Below, one piece after another: positions 35,201 through 46,965 of a DNA stretch of 64,000 nt. Position numbers and translations under genes: made by a program. Origin of the DNA: Tubulanus polymorphus (Eukaryota > Nemertea > Palaeonemertea > Tubulaniformes > Tubulanidae); NCBI RefSeq assembly GCF_964204645.1, contig NC_134035.1, forward strand, positions 5,580,501 to 5,644,500, given 5' to 3'. The notes below the pieces were generated by a model. The model saw only the letters and a program-made list of their open reading frames with translations. It was not told the origin of the DNA and ran no database searches. The first letter of the stretch is position 1. Each line of letters starts with the position of its first letter.

Positions 35201-37787
35201 CGGTCCTATGAGTCTCTTCGACCATTCATACCGCCTGAGATTGAGGTTGACTCAAACCTGTATATTTTCAATACATATGACTACGAATAAGTCAGAGTTT
35301 GTTTGCTAGAGCTGCAGAGATTTTCAGCACGCCCCAACAACAAAAGATATTACAATCAGGGGATTTAGAAACGTCGAGGGTCTGTCGTGTAAATCACTTA
35401 TTGCGTTTGCCAACAAATGTAGCGGCGGTCCCGACCGTAGAAAAAAGGCGCGCACGGCCGCCAGACACATTACACACGTGTTCATTCATGTATTCGCCTA
35501 TGTATTGAGTTGGTGCACCTTACGATTTATTTGATTAGGTTCAAGAACGCCTTGACCACAGTGGTTACTCGATCGACCGGATTATCTGGCGCTGAAATTA
35601 GATTAACATCCCGTGAGTAGCGCATGCTCGATAACCGCGTTATTCCGCTGTCCAGGTTTTATCTATACAGATAAGCTATAATTTGAACCACACTTACTTG
35701 GTAATTTATTATTTATATCCTATCTGCACTCATCAACTGTGTCGGCTAAGCGGCGAACTGTTCGTTGATGTTGTTGTTGGTCGCGAGTCAAACGAATGCC
35801 TAAATACGAACTATGAACTTTTGGCAATCGCGGCGATAGCGGATTTTCGGGGATGGTCTCGGCGGTCTGGACGCCCGCATTACCATTCATGTTGCCCTTT
35901 CGTAACGACAGATAATGTAGCAACCTGCAAATCTGACACTCGCCCTCTTGAAAAGTGCATCTTTCAGAATGGATTTCTTCAAAAAGAATCTAACCCTAGA
36001 TCGAGGAACCCGCTAGTGGCCTTTGGCGTGGCTACTCTAACCGAGAAATACCTTTTCTTATCTCCTGGATGCGGCCTTCCAATTTGTCCCACATGCGCCC
36101 CTGGATAGTGTCACTAATGCACGCGTGTCGCACGCGTGTCACACCATAGCACGTTAAACCGCATCAAATTGCGCCATTTTGTTCGTCAAATAGCAGTGCA
36201 CGGTATTGTAAATTCAAAATGTCATACTACATAACCTACATTGCTGACGGTAACATAACTGGTGGAGTGTGTGCCACATTCAACATGCGTCCTAACTTGA
36301 AAGTTTATTGAAGCGTTGAAAAATAACACACATATTGCTTAATATTGTCGACGATAATGAGATATATAATTGTATGATGACAAAGGATCAACGAAATAAT
36401 CTTGAATTTGAATATAAAGATGATTGAATTGAATTGAATTGACCTAAACTTGATACATTGATGACGTAGTGCACTTCCTCTTAAGAATAATCGTTAAGAT
36501 TTATCAAACGGAAAAATGAAAGTTCATGAAATAATTTTCATTTACAAAATAAATGCCAAAATTCACAAATACAATTGTTATATCGGAAATGCCAATATTG
36601 ATGACGTAGTGCACATCGACTCACACAGAAACACCACGAATAGTAGTTGTATACATTATTGTAACGTTTTTTGTACGGCGTCAGAAATTGCCTTCTTGTT
36701 TCAAAGCAAAATAACTATGTTTCGAGTTAAGTAAAAGCTATATTCAAATGATAATTACGTATATCATGACTACCACACTTTTAGCAACGGATATAAAAGT
36801 GACGTATCTCAACGCGGCATCGGTGTATATATATGTACACAGATATCAATAAATGGAATAAGCTGTAATCTGATAGGTGGGAGATCTATTTTCCGTATTA
36901 TGTGTTGCGGGGAATATCATTGAAAACCTAATCAAATTCAGGCATCAGCGGCGTCGAAGCCGCGTAACCCAGGTGTCCGCGCGGTATATAATCTGATCCA
37001 CGCGACGTTTTCTGCGCCGGAATCGTTCACACTTCATATCGAAACACCAGACTGCGACATTCTTTTTCCGCGTACAGGAAAAAGGTCGCGCAAAGAAAAC
37101 ACGTTTATCATCATTCGCAGCCGCTTTCTCTTTTCTGCTCCCCGTGAATTTATACGACGTTCAGAAATAGTATACGCGATAAATCGTCTCGGAGTCGTGC
37201 GCGTTGTGTTTGTGCCGAGCTTCAGACGATTTTCCGGCAATAGACCGGCGAAAATTCACGTTACCATGTAAACCCGCGTACACACACACATTATACCGAT
37301 CGTGACGTATGGCATGCGTGACGCGATAGAGAAAGAGTACTTCACGTAGTAGATGAGCAGTTTGATGACAGGCTAAATACAAATAAAAGACACGCGCGAG
37401 CTAATGTTTACTTTCTAGATCTGTAACCGTTGATAAAATATTGTCCGATTCGGAAGCTAATGGCAGCATAATGCGACCTTCAGTCGACAGACGACTGAAA
37501 GGGCGCACGCGCTAATAATAGGTTCGCCTAATTCGTGCGGACACTTCGAAGTGTAAATATTAACCGAACGTGGGTGACTCCGATCAAATAGCGTTACGAT
37601 CTCCTGCTTATATATATAGTTTAAGTCTATATCCCGGAGCCACCCACTCCGAGATAAACATTTATCAACATTTATCGCTGTTCTCGATTTCCTATATTTT
37701 GATCGTCAATGATCCGCCAGCATTTAGGACCTCAACCCAGAATGAAATACATAGCGGTATCATCATCATTATCATACGGAAGCGATA
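35201..37787. other. Intergenic; Rep-G copy 35836-36110
   Basis: 35836-36110 matches 41985-42362 in order: GGTC.GGA.GCCCGC, GTTGCCCT, ATACCTTTTCT, GGCCTTCCAATTT. It ends near GCGCCCCTGGATA. A 141-codon open frame over it is judged repeat noise. The rest, including short AT-rich frames near 36516-36734, has no supported gene; AATAAA at 36849 has no gene attached. Confidence 0.45.
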
Positions 37788-38178
37788 AAGGGCCTCGAGA
37801 TGTCGCGTTCCAACTCGACAAGTCGCCATATTTATGTCGACATACCACGACATATCGCGTCAAGTCGACATGAATATGTCGATATATCGTGATGTTTTGA
37901 CGACATATTTCGTTTTCTCGACCACTTTCCTCGCGACAAGTCGACATATTCATGACGACTTGAAACTCAGTCGTCATATCACTGGCGTCCTCGTCTTACA
38001 TTTAGACGTGTCTTCAAATGACGGCTTGTCCCATGGAAAATTGGCGAAAAAGCGAAATTTGTCGTGAAAACGTCACGATATATCGACATATTCATGTCGA
38101 CGTGACGCGATATATCGCGATATGTCGACATAAATATGGCGACTTGTCGAGTTGGAACGCGACATCTCGAGACCCCTT
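37788..38178. mobile_element. TCGA-rich foldback unit 1
   Basis: Left arm: AAGGGCCTCGAGATGTCGCG, on through TTCCAACTCGACAAGTCG and ATATCGTGATGTTTTGACGA. The right arm is its reverse complement and ends CTCGAGACCCCTT. Arms of about 130 bp each; the centre contains CGTCTTACATTTAGACGTG. Packed with TCGA and TCGACAT phrases. Frames stay open on both strands but differ between copies; not judged coding. Confidence 0.85.
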
Positions 38179-38193
38179 ATCTACGGAAGCGAT

Positions 38194-38587
38194 AAGGGGC
38201 CTCGAGTTGTCGCGTTCCAACTCGACAAGTCGTCATATTTATGTCGACATACCGTGATATATCGCGTCAAGTCGACATGAATATGTCGTTATATCGTGAC
38301 GTTTTCACGACAAATTTCGCTTTCTCGACCACTTTCATCGCGACAAGTCGACATATTCATGACGACTTGAAACTCTGTCGTCATATTACAGGTGTCCTCG
38401 TCTTACATTTAGACATGTCTTCAAATGACGGTTTGTCCCGTGGAAAATGGGCGAAAAAGCGAAATTTGTCGTGAAAACGTCACGATATGTCGACATAGTC
38501 ATGTCGACTTGACGCGATATATCGCGGTATGTCGACATAAATATGGCGACTTGTCGAGTTGGAACGCGACATCTCGAGGCCCCTTCT
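38194..38587. mobile_element. TCGA-rich foldback unit 2
   Basis: A head-to-tail second copy of the 37788 unit, offset by 406 bases and over 90 percent alike by eye. It starts AAGGGGCCTCGAG and ends CTCGAGGCCCCTT. The spacer ACGGAAGCGAT precedes both units, and a related CCGGAAGC follows unit 2. This could be a target duplication or part of a tandem unit. Confidence 0.85.
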
Positions 38588-39446
38588 CGCTGCCGGAAGC
38601 AAGGCCTATAAAGTGTCCGGCTCATTTTCCAATTATCGGCAGCAATTCGGTGACCGGGGATTTCGAATTGCGATGCTCTCAAAAATGTAATACACGATTA
38701 AAAGAGTACATGAATAATTTTTACTATATCCGTTTGATTTGACATTAATTGTGTGGTTCAATCCATAATTTTCGTTGAGTTTTTCTCTCGAAGACCTTAC
38801 ATTCTTTAACCGTGTTGTCTCCGTGTAGCGTCGTTACACGGTTCGCTTGTAAAAGTGTCATTGATGCATATGACAACACGATGATAGAATGACAAATTCT
38901 GCTGTCAGCTCTGTCACGATTTGGGCATTGTTATGAAATCGTTGTCTCTTACACAAACTTTGCCCGATCTTAAAATAGGGATTTTTCCCTCTATCGCAAA
39001 CTTTGAGACCTTCGTAGAAATGAACAAATTTCTTTTGTAGTTCCACAATCGTCGCGTCGTTTCTGTTATTCTCTCTGACGTAAGTTGAATCAACAGTTTT
39101 AATGAGTGCAATTTCAAAGCTATTCTGATATAAACGGAATGCAGCACGCACGAGACTGATGGTTGTATTGGGTGAATTGCGGTTTGTATAGCCATTAAAT
39201 ATACAGCAGCGCATCGACGCGCCGGAAAATAGCATCTAAACCGATTGAAGTATGGATTGAGTAGTTTCATTTCGTATCAGGAAACGTTATAACGACTATA
39301 GCATCTATCCCAAAACGGAAAATAAAAATGAAAAATCTAGTCTCAGCCGGGGATAAAGCCTTGTCGTAACCAGCGTCAGCATCTGGGATATTCACCGAGA
39401 ACCTTGAGAAGTGTCTGATGTTACCACATGGTATAGCATTTTTCTT
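38588..39446. other. Intergenic; unrecognised open frame on minus strand
   Basis: A 125-codon minus-strand frame (38858-39235) is longer than most noise in the window, but no domain, splice context or homology is recognised; another frame of 118 codons overlaps it. No gene is claimed. Confidence 0.3.
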
Positions 39447-39600
39447 TTAACACCCTCAACCCGCTAAGCGCCACGCAGGGATTTATAAACGAACTTTCGA
39501 CCAAGAGACTCTATCACCACCAGGTTTTGAACCCATAGACCCTGGATTGACGAGACCAGTGACCGGCGGCTTAAACCACTCGGTCACTGCGCCTCTCCAA
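39447..39600 (-). mobile_element. tRNA-derived SINE, best copy
   Basis: Read on the minus strand it opens GGAGAGGCGCAGTGACCGAG and TGGTTTAAGCCG, a tRNA-Leu/Ser-like A box (TGACCGAGTGG). About 55 bases later is GGGTTCAAAACCTGG, the B box. The 3' part carries GTGGCGCTTAGCGGGTTGAG, shared with 9186-9345. Two copies with the same body define a SINE family. The tRNA fold is not intact, so this is not a functional tRNA. Confidence 0.75.
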
Positions 39601-41218
39601 GGTAAAACACTAGGATCGTATAGCGACGTCGATTAGTGTGGATACAACCACTTCCAGAACTAGGTGAACCTGAATACTGTATTCACCTACAGTCCGAACA
39701 GACCTGGTAAAATTTGTTCTCAAAACCTATTTTTTCAGCAAAACTTTTAATGAAACTATTCAATGTTCTATAATGTATGAATTCTGTAAAACCATGTGAA
39801 TATTTCATACGGATTTCAGGTTCGATCATGTGTGGGATTTGATTTCGTCTTCACAACACGGGCTCAAAATGACCGTTGGTGATATTATGATAATATTTTG
39901 TTTCTGTGATTATGAAGTTTAGTCAAAAACTTCGAAACTGTCATAATCACTGTGGGTTTCGCTCATTAACGGACACAAACTGTTCTCATCGATGATTATT
40001 AAGCAATTACGAATCTATTTCGAATTAACGTCGATGCCTTTCGCTAAACGCGACGCTAGATGTGCTGCCGTTGTCTTCCACACACGGTCGTGTTCGTTTA
40101 CGTGAACGTCTCAAAACCGGAAGAGCATCAGCTGCGAAATATAATGAAATATTATGAAACGGCGGCGACCACGGCAGCTGCGCCGGCGCAGCTTATCTCG
40201 ATCAATTCGATTTGCATTCGAAACCAGCTGTGAATACGGGAATAATAATTGTAGAATGTGAGGCGAATTGAACGAGGATGAATCTCTTGAATATATGCTC
40301 TCAGAAGTTGTCGTCTTGTTTTGAGTGTCGTGTCGTCGGTTCACGGTAAGTTCATATAGATATTGCCCGCCGCCGGAACCCGGTTATTAAGCTGGTGCTC
40401 TGTAGGCTACATATATAATGCGCGATGTAATCAGTACAGACTGAGTTGTATATAGATACACGCTACGCCAACTTCTCGTGTCGGCAGATTCGATTGGAAA
40501 TTTGATTTTGTTTGCCATTTCTCCCTACCATAAAACACAATTCCGTATCCGTTCTACGTGGATTTCTATCGAAAAACAAACATTTCGCGAGCACGGCGCC
40601 GACAGCTACGGGTTGGCAAACTGATTGATTAGGTTTTCGTATATAGCGTTACTCGTCCTATCGTGGGCGATACAAGGAGAACGAACCAAAAGATGCAGTA
40701 AACCAAATACCGGGCGAAAATCAAGTTACATTACGTCGGAGAGCTATGTCTGCACTCTCAGCGGAATGCAGCGGATTATTAGCTCAGAAATACGAATCAC
40801 CTAATAATCATTGGTGAAATGATGATATCGAGGAAACCCACGAGAAAGAAAAACGTCCCAAAGGTTTCAACCAAAAGTTGCAAGAATATTGCATATAACT
40901 CTTCATCAATTTTCTCGAAACTCATTAAAAGAAGTAATGGTTGTCTCGAAGTTCAGTATCGATAATCAAATTTATAATAATAATAATAATATTTTTTTCT
41001 ACGAATTGAATTACAATATAAAGTAGTAGGATTTACAAAATATTGTAAAATAGGACGTTGGATGACAGGTGAAGTTAAAATAAACTTTGAACTATATCAT
41101 CAGGCTCCCGAATCCATACATTACCACAGGATCCATCAAATACACGTAATAATCTTTCATCTCTACTCAATGATTGGTACAGTTCTCGTCGATTATTTAT
41201 TTAAGAGAAAAGTTCGTT
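39601..41218. other. Intergenic, no gene seen
   Basis: No supported exon. 40970-40995 is an (ATA)n tract. 39830-39960 has repeated ATTATGAAGTTT / AAACTTCGAAACTGTCATAAT phrases, suggesting a weak inverted repeat. Confidence 0.35.
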
Positions 41219-41340
41219 TGATTTCAATTGAAATGTAGAAGAAATTGAACGCAGAAGACGGAGTAACTACTATAGCGACACGTGGCGGATACTCGCTTGC
41301 CGCAAGTGGAATCCTCGATTGCCACAGTAGAGTTGGACGT
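41219..41340. repeat. Rep-F dispersed repeat copy
   Basis: TTGAAATGTAGAAGAAATTGAA at the left and GTGGAATCCTCGATTGCCA at the right match 21900-22065, and match 50785-50905 in inverted orientation. Confidence 0.7.
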
Positions 41341-43069
41341 TTCCCCCCCAGCACTAGATTTTATATAAGTTATATTGATCCGCTTGACTCGCCGAGCCAC
41401 AATTTCGTACATAGATAACTTCCGAAAATTACGGGTGCGACAAAGTGCGCCGAATCTGATCGCGCGTTATATTTGCACCGAAATACAAATAACAGAGGTA
41501 TATAGCTGTAACGCGGTTGTGTGGGGTAAATTCACGATAGAAATTGCATGCCGTTCGCAATTTACATGCGGAATCTATCATTTCCACGTCAATTACTGAC
41601 AATTTGTTCTTATCAACGAGCACTTCTGCCGATAAATTGGCCGGCAATACACAATACCACGAGCAGTATACGAGCAGTATTAATACCTGGCCCATATTCC
41701 GCGCGCTCTCTAGCCGGCCGCCTACTTCATTAGTTCCAGCGCTACGCGTCGATGCGCTTCTAAATCAGATTTTAATTCGGCAAATACTTTATATCTCGAA
41801 ATGTCATATATTCATTAGACGTGTGGCGACGTATCTTTGTTCCGTGTATTCACCGCAGGTTTCTGCGCGACCGTGACGGATTCCTGTTTTCGTTTTTAGT
41901 CGACTGGCGGCGGTTGTCGGAACTGGTAATTATCGAACGCATTTGGATATTGCGCGTTTCGCAGCGTCACCGCGTCACGGGCGGATTTATGAGGTGATTT
42001 CCCGGTCCGGATGCCCGCTATCCCATTGAGGTTGCCCTGTTTGTCAGGAAAGATAGATTGTTAACCCCCTGTTTCGCTCTCGGCAGGTGTGGTGGGTCTG
42101 TAAGGGACGCTCAATCAAAAAATCAAACGAAATTTACCAACCAAATAGATAACAGGGACAAATCTTATTCTCAGATCAAAAACCCGTGAATTTGCAAGTT
42201 CTCGGAAATTGCATCGTTTCGGATGTATTTGTTCAAACATATCTAACACCGAGGTTTGGACTCGCTAATGAGAGCCTTTGAGATGGTCGCCTAATCCGAC
42301 ATATACCTTTTCTATTCTTCTGGCCTTCCAATTTCCTTACATCCCCTGCGCATGGATACATCTGCGTTATTCACAATAATGTTTATCACGGATTATGAGC
42401 CCACTTAAAAAAAAACCTTAAAAAGCCATTTGGACAGCAAAATACATATAATCATTATAAAGTATATCATCATAAAAATGACACTTTGAGGGAGCTTTAA
42501 GTTGACTGCGGAACGGCTCCGCGCTCTGATTTATCTGAGTCATCGCGATTCAAATAAAGCCCGAGTTGAATAGCGCGTATATAGTTCTGCAAATTACAGC
42601 TCAGACAATGCGCCCGAATAAATACTAATATGAAAACGTAAAATTTCGCGTTGATTAATAATAATTGGCGGGCCGTGTTTAAACCATCCCTGCATGCAGA
42701 CGACACCGACGTTCGTTTATAACGCGCCGTGTGAAATTCAATCATATTTTCATGTCGTGATTCGGGCTGAACTCCTGATAAGGCTTGACGCCGACTCGCG
42801 CGCGCGCGTTGAACACCATATCGTGTTTCGGTTTATTACGGTTTTATTATCAGCTACATTTAATAAAATCTATACAAGTCTATATTGCAGTGTCTGTACA
42901 TTTCCGAAGGTTACGTGCTTCGTATATTTAGAAGGAATCCAGAGAAATGGTAGCCAACAACCGTTGCCGCCGAAGTCACTTCGAATAAACCATCGATCAA
43001 AACGCTCTAAGTCCCGTGTTGTTATAAGGTTATATATAACACCCCCCCCCCCCCCACCCCAACGTACAC
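41341..43069. other. Intergenic; Rep-C 41890-41950 and Rep-G 41985-42362
   Basis: A partial Rep-C copy (GTTGTCGGAACTGGTAATTA) is followed by a Rep-G copy. Inside the latter, 42060-42180 (AACCCCCTGTTTCGCTCTCG, AAGGGACGCTCAATCAAA) also recurs at 44358-44475 and, inverted, at 63718-63790. No gene is supported; C-run at 43042-43055. Confidence 0.5.
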
Positions 43070-43368
43070 CAGGCCCGCTCCGAGCTTTTCAGAGGGGCAG
43101 TTCTTTCTCCAGAAAAGGGACATTTTTTCATCGTAAAAAGGGGTACTGTCCTATTGAAAAAAGGACAGATTTTGAATATGAAGTGCCCGGGTACCTGAAT
43201 GAATAATTTGAGAATGGATTACTTTTTATTTTCCAAAAAGAAAACATCGAAATCGTATCCAAATTTCGAAAATGCTTGACCGAAATCGTTTGACACCGAC
43301 TGTATGAAGGGCACTGCAAAGTTTAGGGGGTTCGTTCGCTACACCCGAACCCCCACGACACGGGCCTG
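43070..43368 (-). mobile_element. MITE with CAGGCCCGTG ends, copy 1
   Basis: Ends CAGGCCCG... / ...CACGGGCCTG. The interior includes GAACCCCC and GGGGGTTCGTTCGCTAC, GGATTACTTTTTATTTTCC and AGGGGCAGTTCTTTCTCC. The same interior in the opposite orientation is at 63395-63673. CAGG...CCTG ends recall hAT-type MITEs, but no 8-bp duplication was found, so the superfamily is open. Confidence 0.75.
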
Positions 43369-44483
43369 CACACGGTAGAGGACATTAATCCACGTAAAAA
43401 ACGTTTTCGATGAGTTTTGTTTTCTGTTTTTTGATGAAACACAATGCCGTGTTTGTTGGGCTTAGGAATAAAAACAGTCCGAAATATTTTATTGAGCTAG
43501 TAGTTTATTCGACTTTTCGAATATTTTCAAATGGTCGTCTTTAGGAATACTAATGAAATGTGTAAGTTACCAGTCCAGAACGAGGGACTAAATGATACAA
43601 ACTAGGACTATACAATATACGGTGCTTAATTATGACGTGTATAGCCTCCTCTATAAAAGAGATAATGAATGTTGTTTCACGCGGATTTGTACGGGCAGGC
43701 AGCAGAGTTTGTTGTTTTTGTTTTTTTTTTCTTCTTCCGGATTTGTCATTCGTTTCTGGAATAACAAATCGATCGATCGATGGTAAAAAGCCATCCGAGC
43801 CGCAGCGCCGAGTGCCGAAACGCGTCACTCGTATTCCAATTACGACGAGAAAACTTCGACGCGAACAGCCATAAATCCAGTCGTAATATTCAACCATCGC
43901 CTGATAACCATAAACCATCATTGACGTATCAGCGAAATGCCAATGACACAGAAATTCAACAAATACGGATGAATAAATGAACGTACATTTCCTTTCGTTA
44001 TAGTTTTACCGATATAATCGGGGCGCGTACCATGTCAGTATTTTCGTGTTTGGGGGGTTAGGACAAATATTCACGTAAATTTTGTAGAAATTGGTTAAGT
44101 AATGTAGGAGCCATATGACTTGCAGTGATTTTTAGAGTTTTAACTGCTAGGCAAGGGAAAATGAAAATAGCAGGGTTTTAAGCAGCAGAAAATCCTGAAA
44201 AATGTAATATTATTGTATATCCTTGCATATTTTTGAATGGACCCGTTCAAGTAAAGAAGACATTAAACCTCACAGTCTAACTATCGTGCAATGGCCAATC
44301 CAAGAGTTTTAACTATCTCGGACAAAAACAGAATGATCAACACTTCCGATTTCAGAATCAAACCCCCTGTTTCGCTCCCGACAGGTATGCGGTGGGTTTG
44401 TAAGGGACACTAAATCAAAGAAAAAAATCCAACGAAATCTACCAATCAAATAAATAATAGGGCCAATCCCTATCTTAAAAACC
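43369..44483. other. Intergenic; Rep-H remnant 43455-43557
   Basis: 43455-43557 is a degraded Rep-H copy on the minus strand (GTCCGAAATATTTTATTGAGC, TAGTTTATTCGAC), most similar to 51863-52013. 44358-44475 matches part of Rep-G. No gene is supported. Confidence 0.45.
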
Positions 44484-44752
44484 AGGACCCAGTTCCGCAG
44501 GTCTGAGTTAAGATATGACTCGGAGTTAACTTATTGAAAATGAACAGGATCCGGTTCCACAGTTCTGAGTTAAATTCGACACTAGAGTAAAAACATTGGA
44601 AATGAACTGATTTTAACTCAAGAGTTATCTCTAACTCGATGGAACCGAGCCCTGATTTCAACTCGCGAGTTAACTCTAACTCGGTGAAACCGAGCCCTGA
44701 ATTTCAACTCGCGAGTTAACTCTAACTCACAACACTGTGGAACTGGATACTG
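44484..44752. repeat. Rep-A tandem cluster
   Basis: Contains GGACCCAGTTCCGCAGGTC, GGATCCGGTTCCACAGTTC, three phrases TCAACTCGCGAGTTAACTC / TTTAACTCAAGAGTTATC, and the closing CACTGTGGAACTGG. Nested or multiplied Rep-A copies. Confidence 0.75.
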
Positions 44753-46876
44753 ACGTCCTAACGTATTTAGCCGAACCTTAACCCTCAAATTCCCGCTCAT
44801 ATACTCGCAGTCCAATTCGGACCAATATATCCGATCTTTGACTCTATAGATATTTTCGCGCCTCGACCCGGAGGCCCGATTTAGCCGCAGTTAGTCCGAT
44901 CGAGTAGGGCGGGGTTTACTACGCTGGTATATGATCGACTTAAACGAAGATCACTTCGCTAAGGATACGTATAACTCAGTAGATACAGTAGCTGATTAAG
45001 AGATTATATTTCGTACAGCGACTCGGGATAAGATCCAATACCGAGAGAGAGAGTCCCGCGAGAGAATCATTACGACGGAGCAGTGTTGTCAATGTGGGCT
45101 GCATTGATTCGTGCGGAGTATAATGAGATTCGAAATTCCCTACAGGACGATGAAGTATAACTTCACCTTAGCATCGCCGCGTGTCCGCCGGGGAAGATGT
45201 TTCACAATGCCGGCATATCTATAGTCGCTATCGGAATATTTGACTATATAAATTAGGCCGCAGATCGACAATAGCAATTCCCGTCAGGTTTCATTGTATC
45301 GGATTTTTCATCGACCGTATTTTACGGGAAAAGAGGCTTGCTTACAGAAATTGTAATTGGATGTTTATGAATGAAATGCGAAGATGATCATTGACGACGT
45401 AATGATATATACAGCATAGATTTTGAAACGATACGAAAACCAATTATATATCCGAAGTATCCTTCAGCCCGGGGTGGCGCGCGCGCCGAGAAAACAAGAA
45501 ACATATGTTTTGTTAATGCGTTTCGATGTTTCGTTCTCCCGCTATATGGTACACGGCGAAACGAGAATCATTTAAAAAAAATTATACTTAAACCCATTAC
45601 ATTATTAGAGGGACAACAATAGATTTATAGATTTGATAACACGGTAGAAAAAATTACGAATTCAATAACACGATATCAACAAACAGAATTAACAAGAGCA
45701 ACTAATTAGGGCTATCTACATACACAGAAATACGTTCAAATGAAACACTACATAAAATACTAATGGGAGCAATTATTCGGTAGAGAAATGCAAAGTTTTT
45801 TTTAGAAAATACTGTAAGTTCTTTAGGTGATTGAGTAGTACTTTTATTGAGGATATTTTCAAAATTACGATCATTCGGGACTAATACGAGGGACGGGCAG
45901 TGGATATTATAATGTGACTCATTAAGTAGCTCTTCTTAGGACACTTGTTATCATCGATATTTGCAGCAAGGTTGGAAATACGACTTCTAGCGGCAGTATA
46001 GCATTGCGATTGGATGTTCTAAGTTTACACTTGGAGTAATCATTTGACATGTAATAATTACTCAAAGGTTTCGAAAAGTTAATGGCAAGACCAAACTGTA
46101 AATCGAAATGCTTTTTGTAATATGCGTTTAAATAGTTTACACGCAACACCTAGGGTCACTTTGAATTTGATCGTTGAAATAGTTAGCACAGCATTGGCGA
46201 TAATGGCTTTTCGCTTATGAGTTAATAAACCATTTTGAAATACCTAAACAACGAAGATAGCCTAACAACTCGCAGTCTGGTAAAATAGATTTCAATTTAA
46301 CATACCGACACGAATTTACATAACCCTTGACCGTAAATTCCGAGATGATTCCAAACAAAATAACATTCCATTCATTTTTACCTGGATCGTTCTTTAGTTT
46401 ACACCGGTAAGATCATATCCTATCAAGAATAACACAGCGAATAGGCAATTCCCCCATTCACCTAGAACCGTTATAGTTGGAGTGTTACGATGATATTTAT
46501 AAGGATGAACTCTCTGCGTAGAGTCTATCGTATCATATCGAGTAAAAGGCCCAAATATTAGGAACGATTTAGATTATTCAATTAAGACGGCTTCTCCTCT
46601 CTCTCTCAAGAGCAAACTCAAATTTTCCTGTTATTAAAGTGTATTTCCCGTGGTATTCAAGTTCCAACAGCTTGAAGGTGACCGTTAACTTTGCATGCAC
46701 TTGCTTTTTCAAAACAAACCTACAGTGCCACCTAGCGATGAAAAGAAGGTAATTGAATAACGAAAAATGGCGGTGATTTTGATTAGTCGTGATCGGCTCG
46801 TTTTCACTGATTGGTTATTCCGTCATTTCGTTGTTCCTGATTGCTACGCTGATATCGTAAGCAGCGAAACGATGTT
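44753..46876. other. Intergenic, no gene seen
   Basis: 45243-45251 has CTATATAAA, a TATA-like motif, with no identifiable exon behind it. 45590-46560 is AT-rich, with open minus-strand frames of up to 75 codons that look like a decayed coding element (CKLRTSNRNAILPLE and, in another frame, SRISNLAANIDDNKCP), but no family was recognised. Confidence 0.3.
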
Positions 46877-46965
46877 TCTTGCATCCTCCCTCGGCAGGGA
46901 TTCGAACCCGATGGCATCGCTATCTCAGCCACGGTTCGAATCACTGCCGGGGAGGATGTTTTTCT
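46877..46965. repeat. Inverted pair of tRNA-like B-box segments
   Basis: GCATCCTCCCTCGGCAGGGA with TTCGAACCCGATGGC on the left and its near reverse complement on the right (GCCACGGTTCGAATC, ACTGCCGGGGAGGATG) form a hairpin with arms of about 35 bp. Each arm has a perfect B box (GGTTCGAATC type). Best explained by two tRNA-derived repeats inserted head-to-head, or by a foldback. Confidence 0.6.

Noticed and set aside
35683-36108. 141-codon + frame as a gene
   Set aside because: Most of it lies in a Rep-G dispersed repeat also present at 41985-42362, where the frame is not kept.
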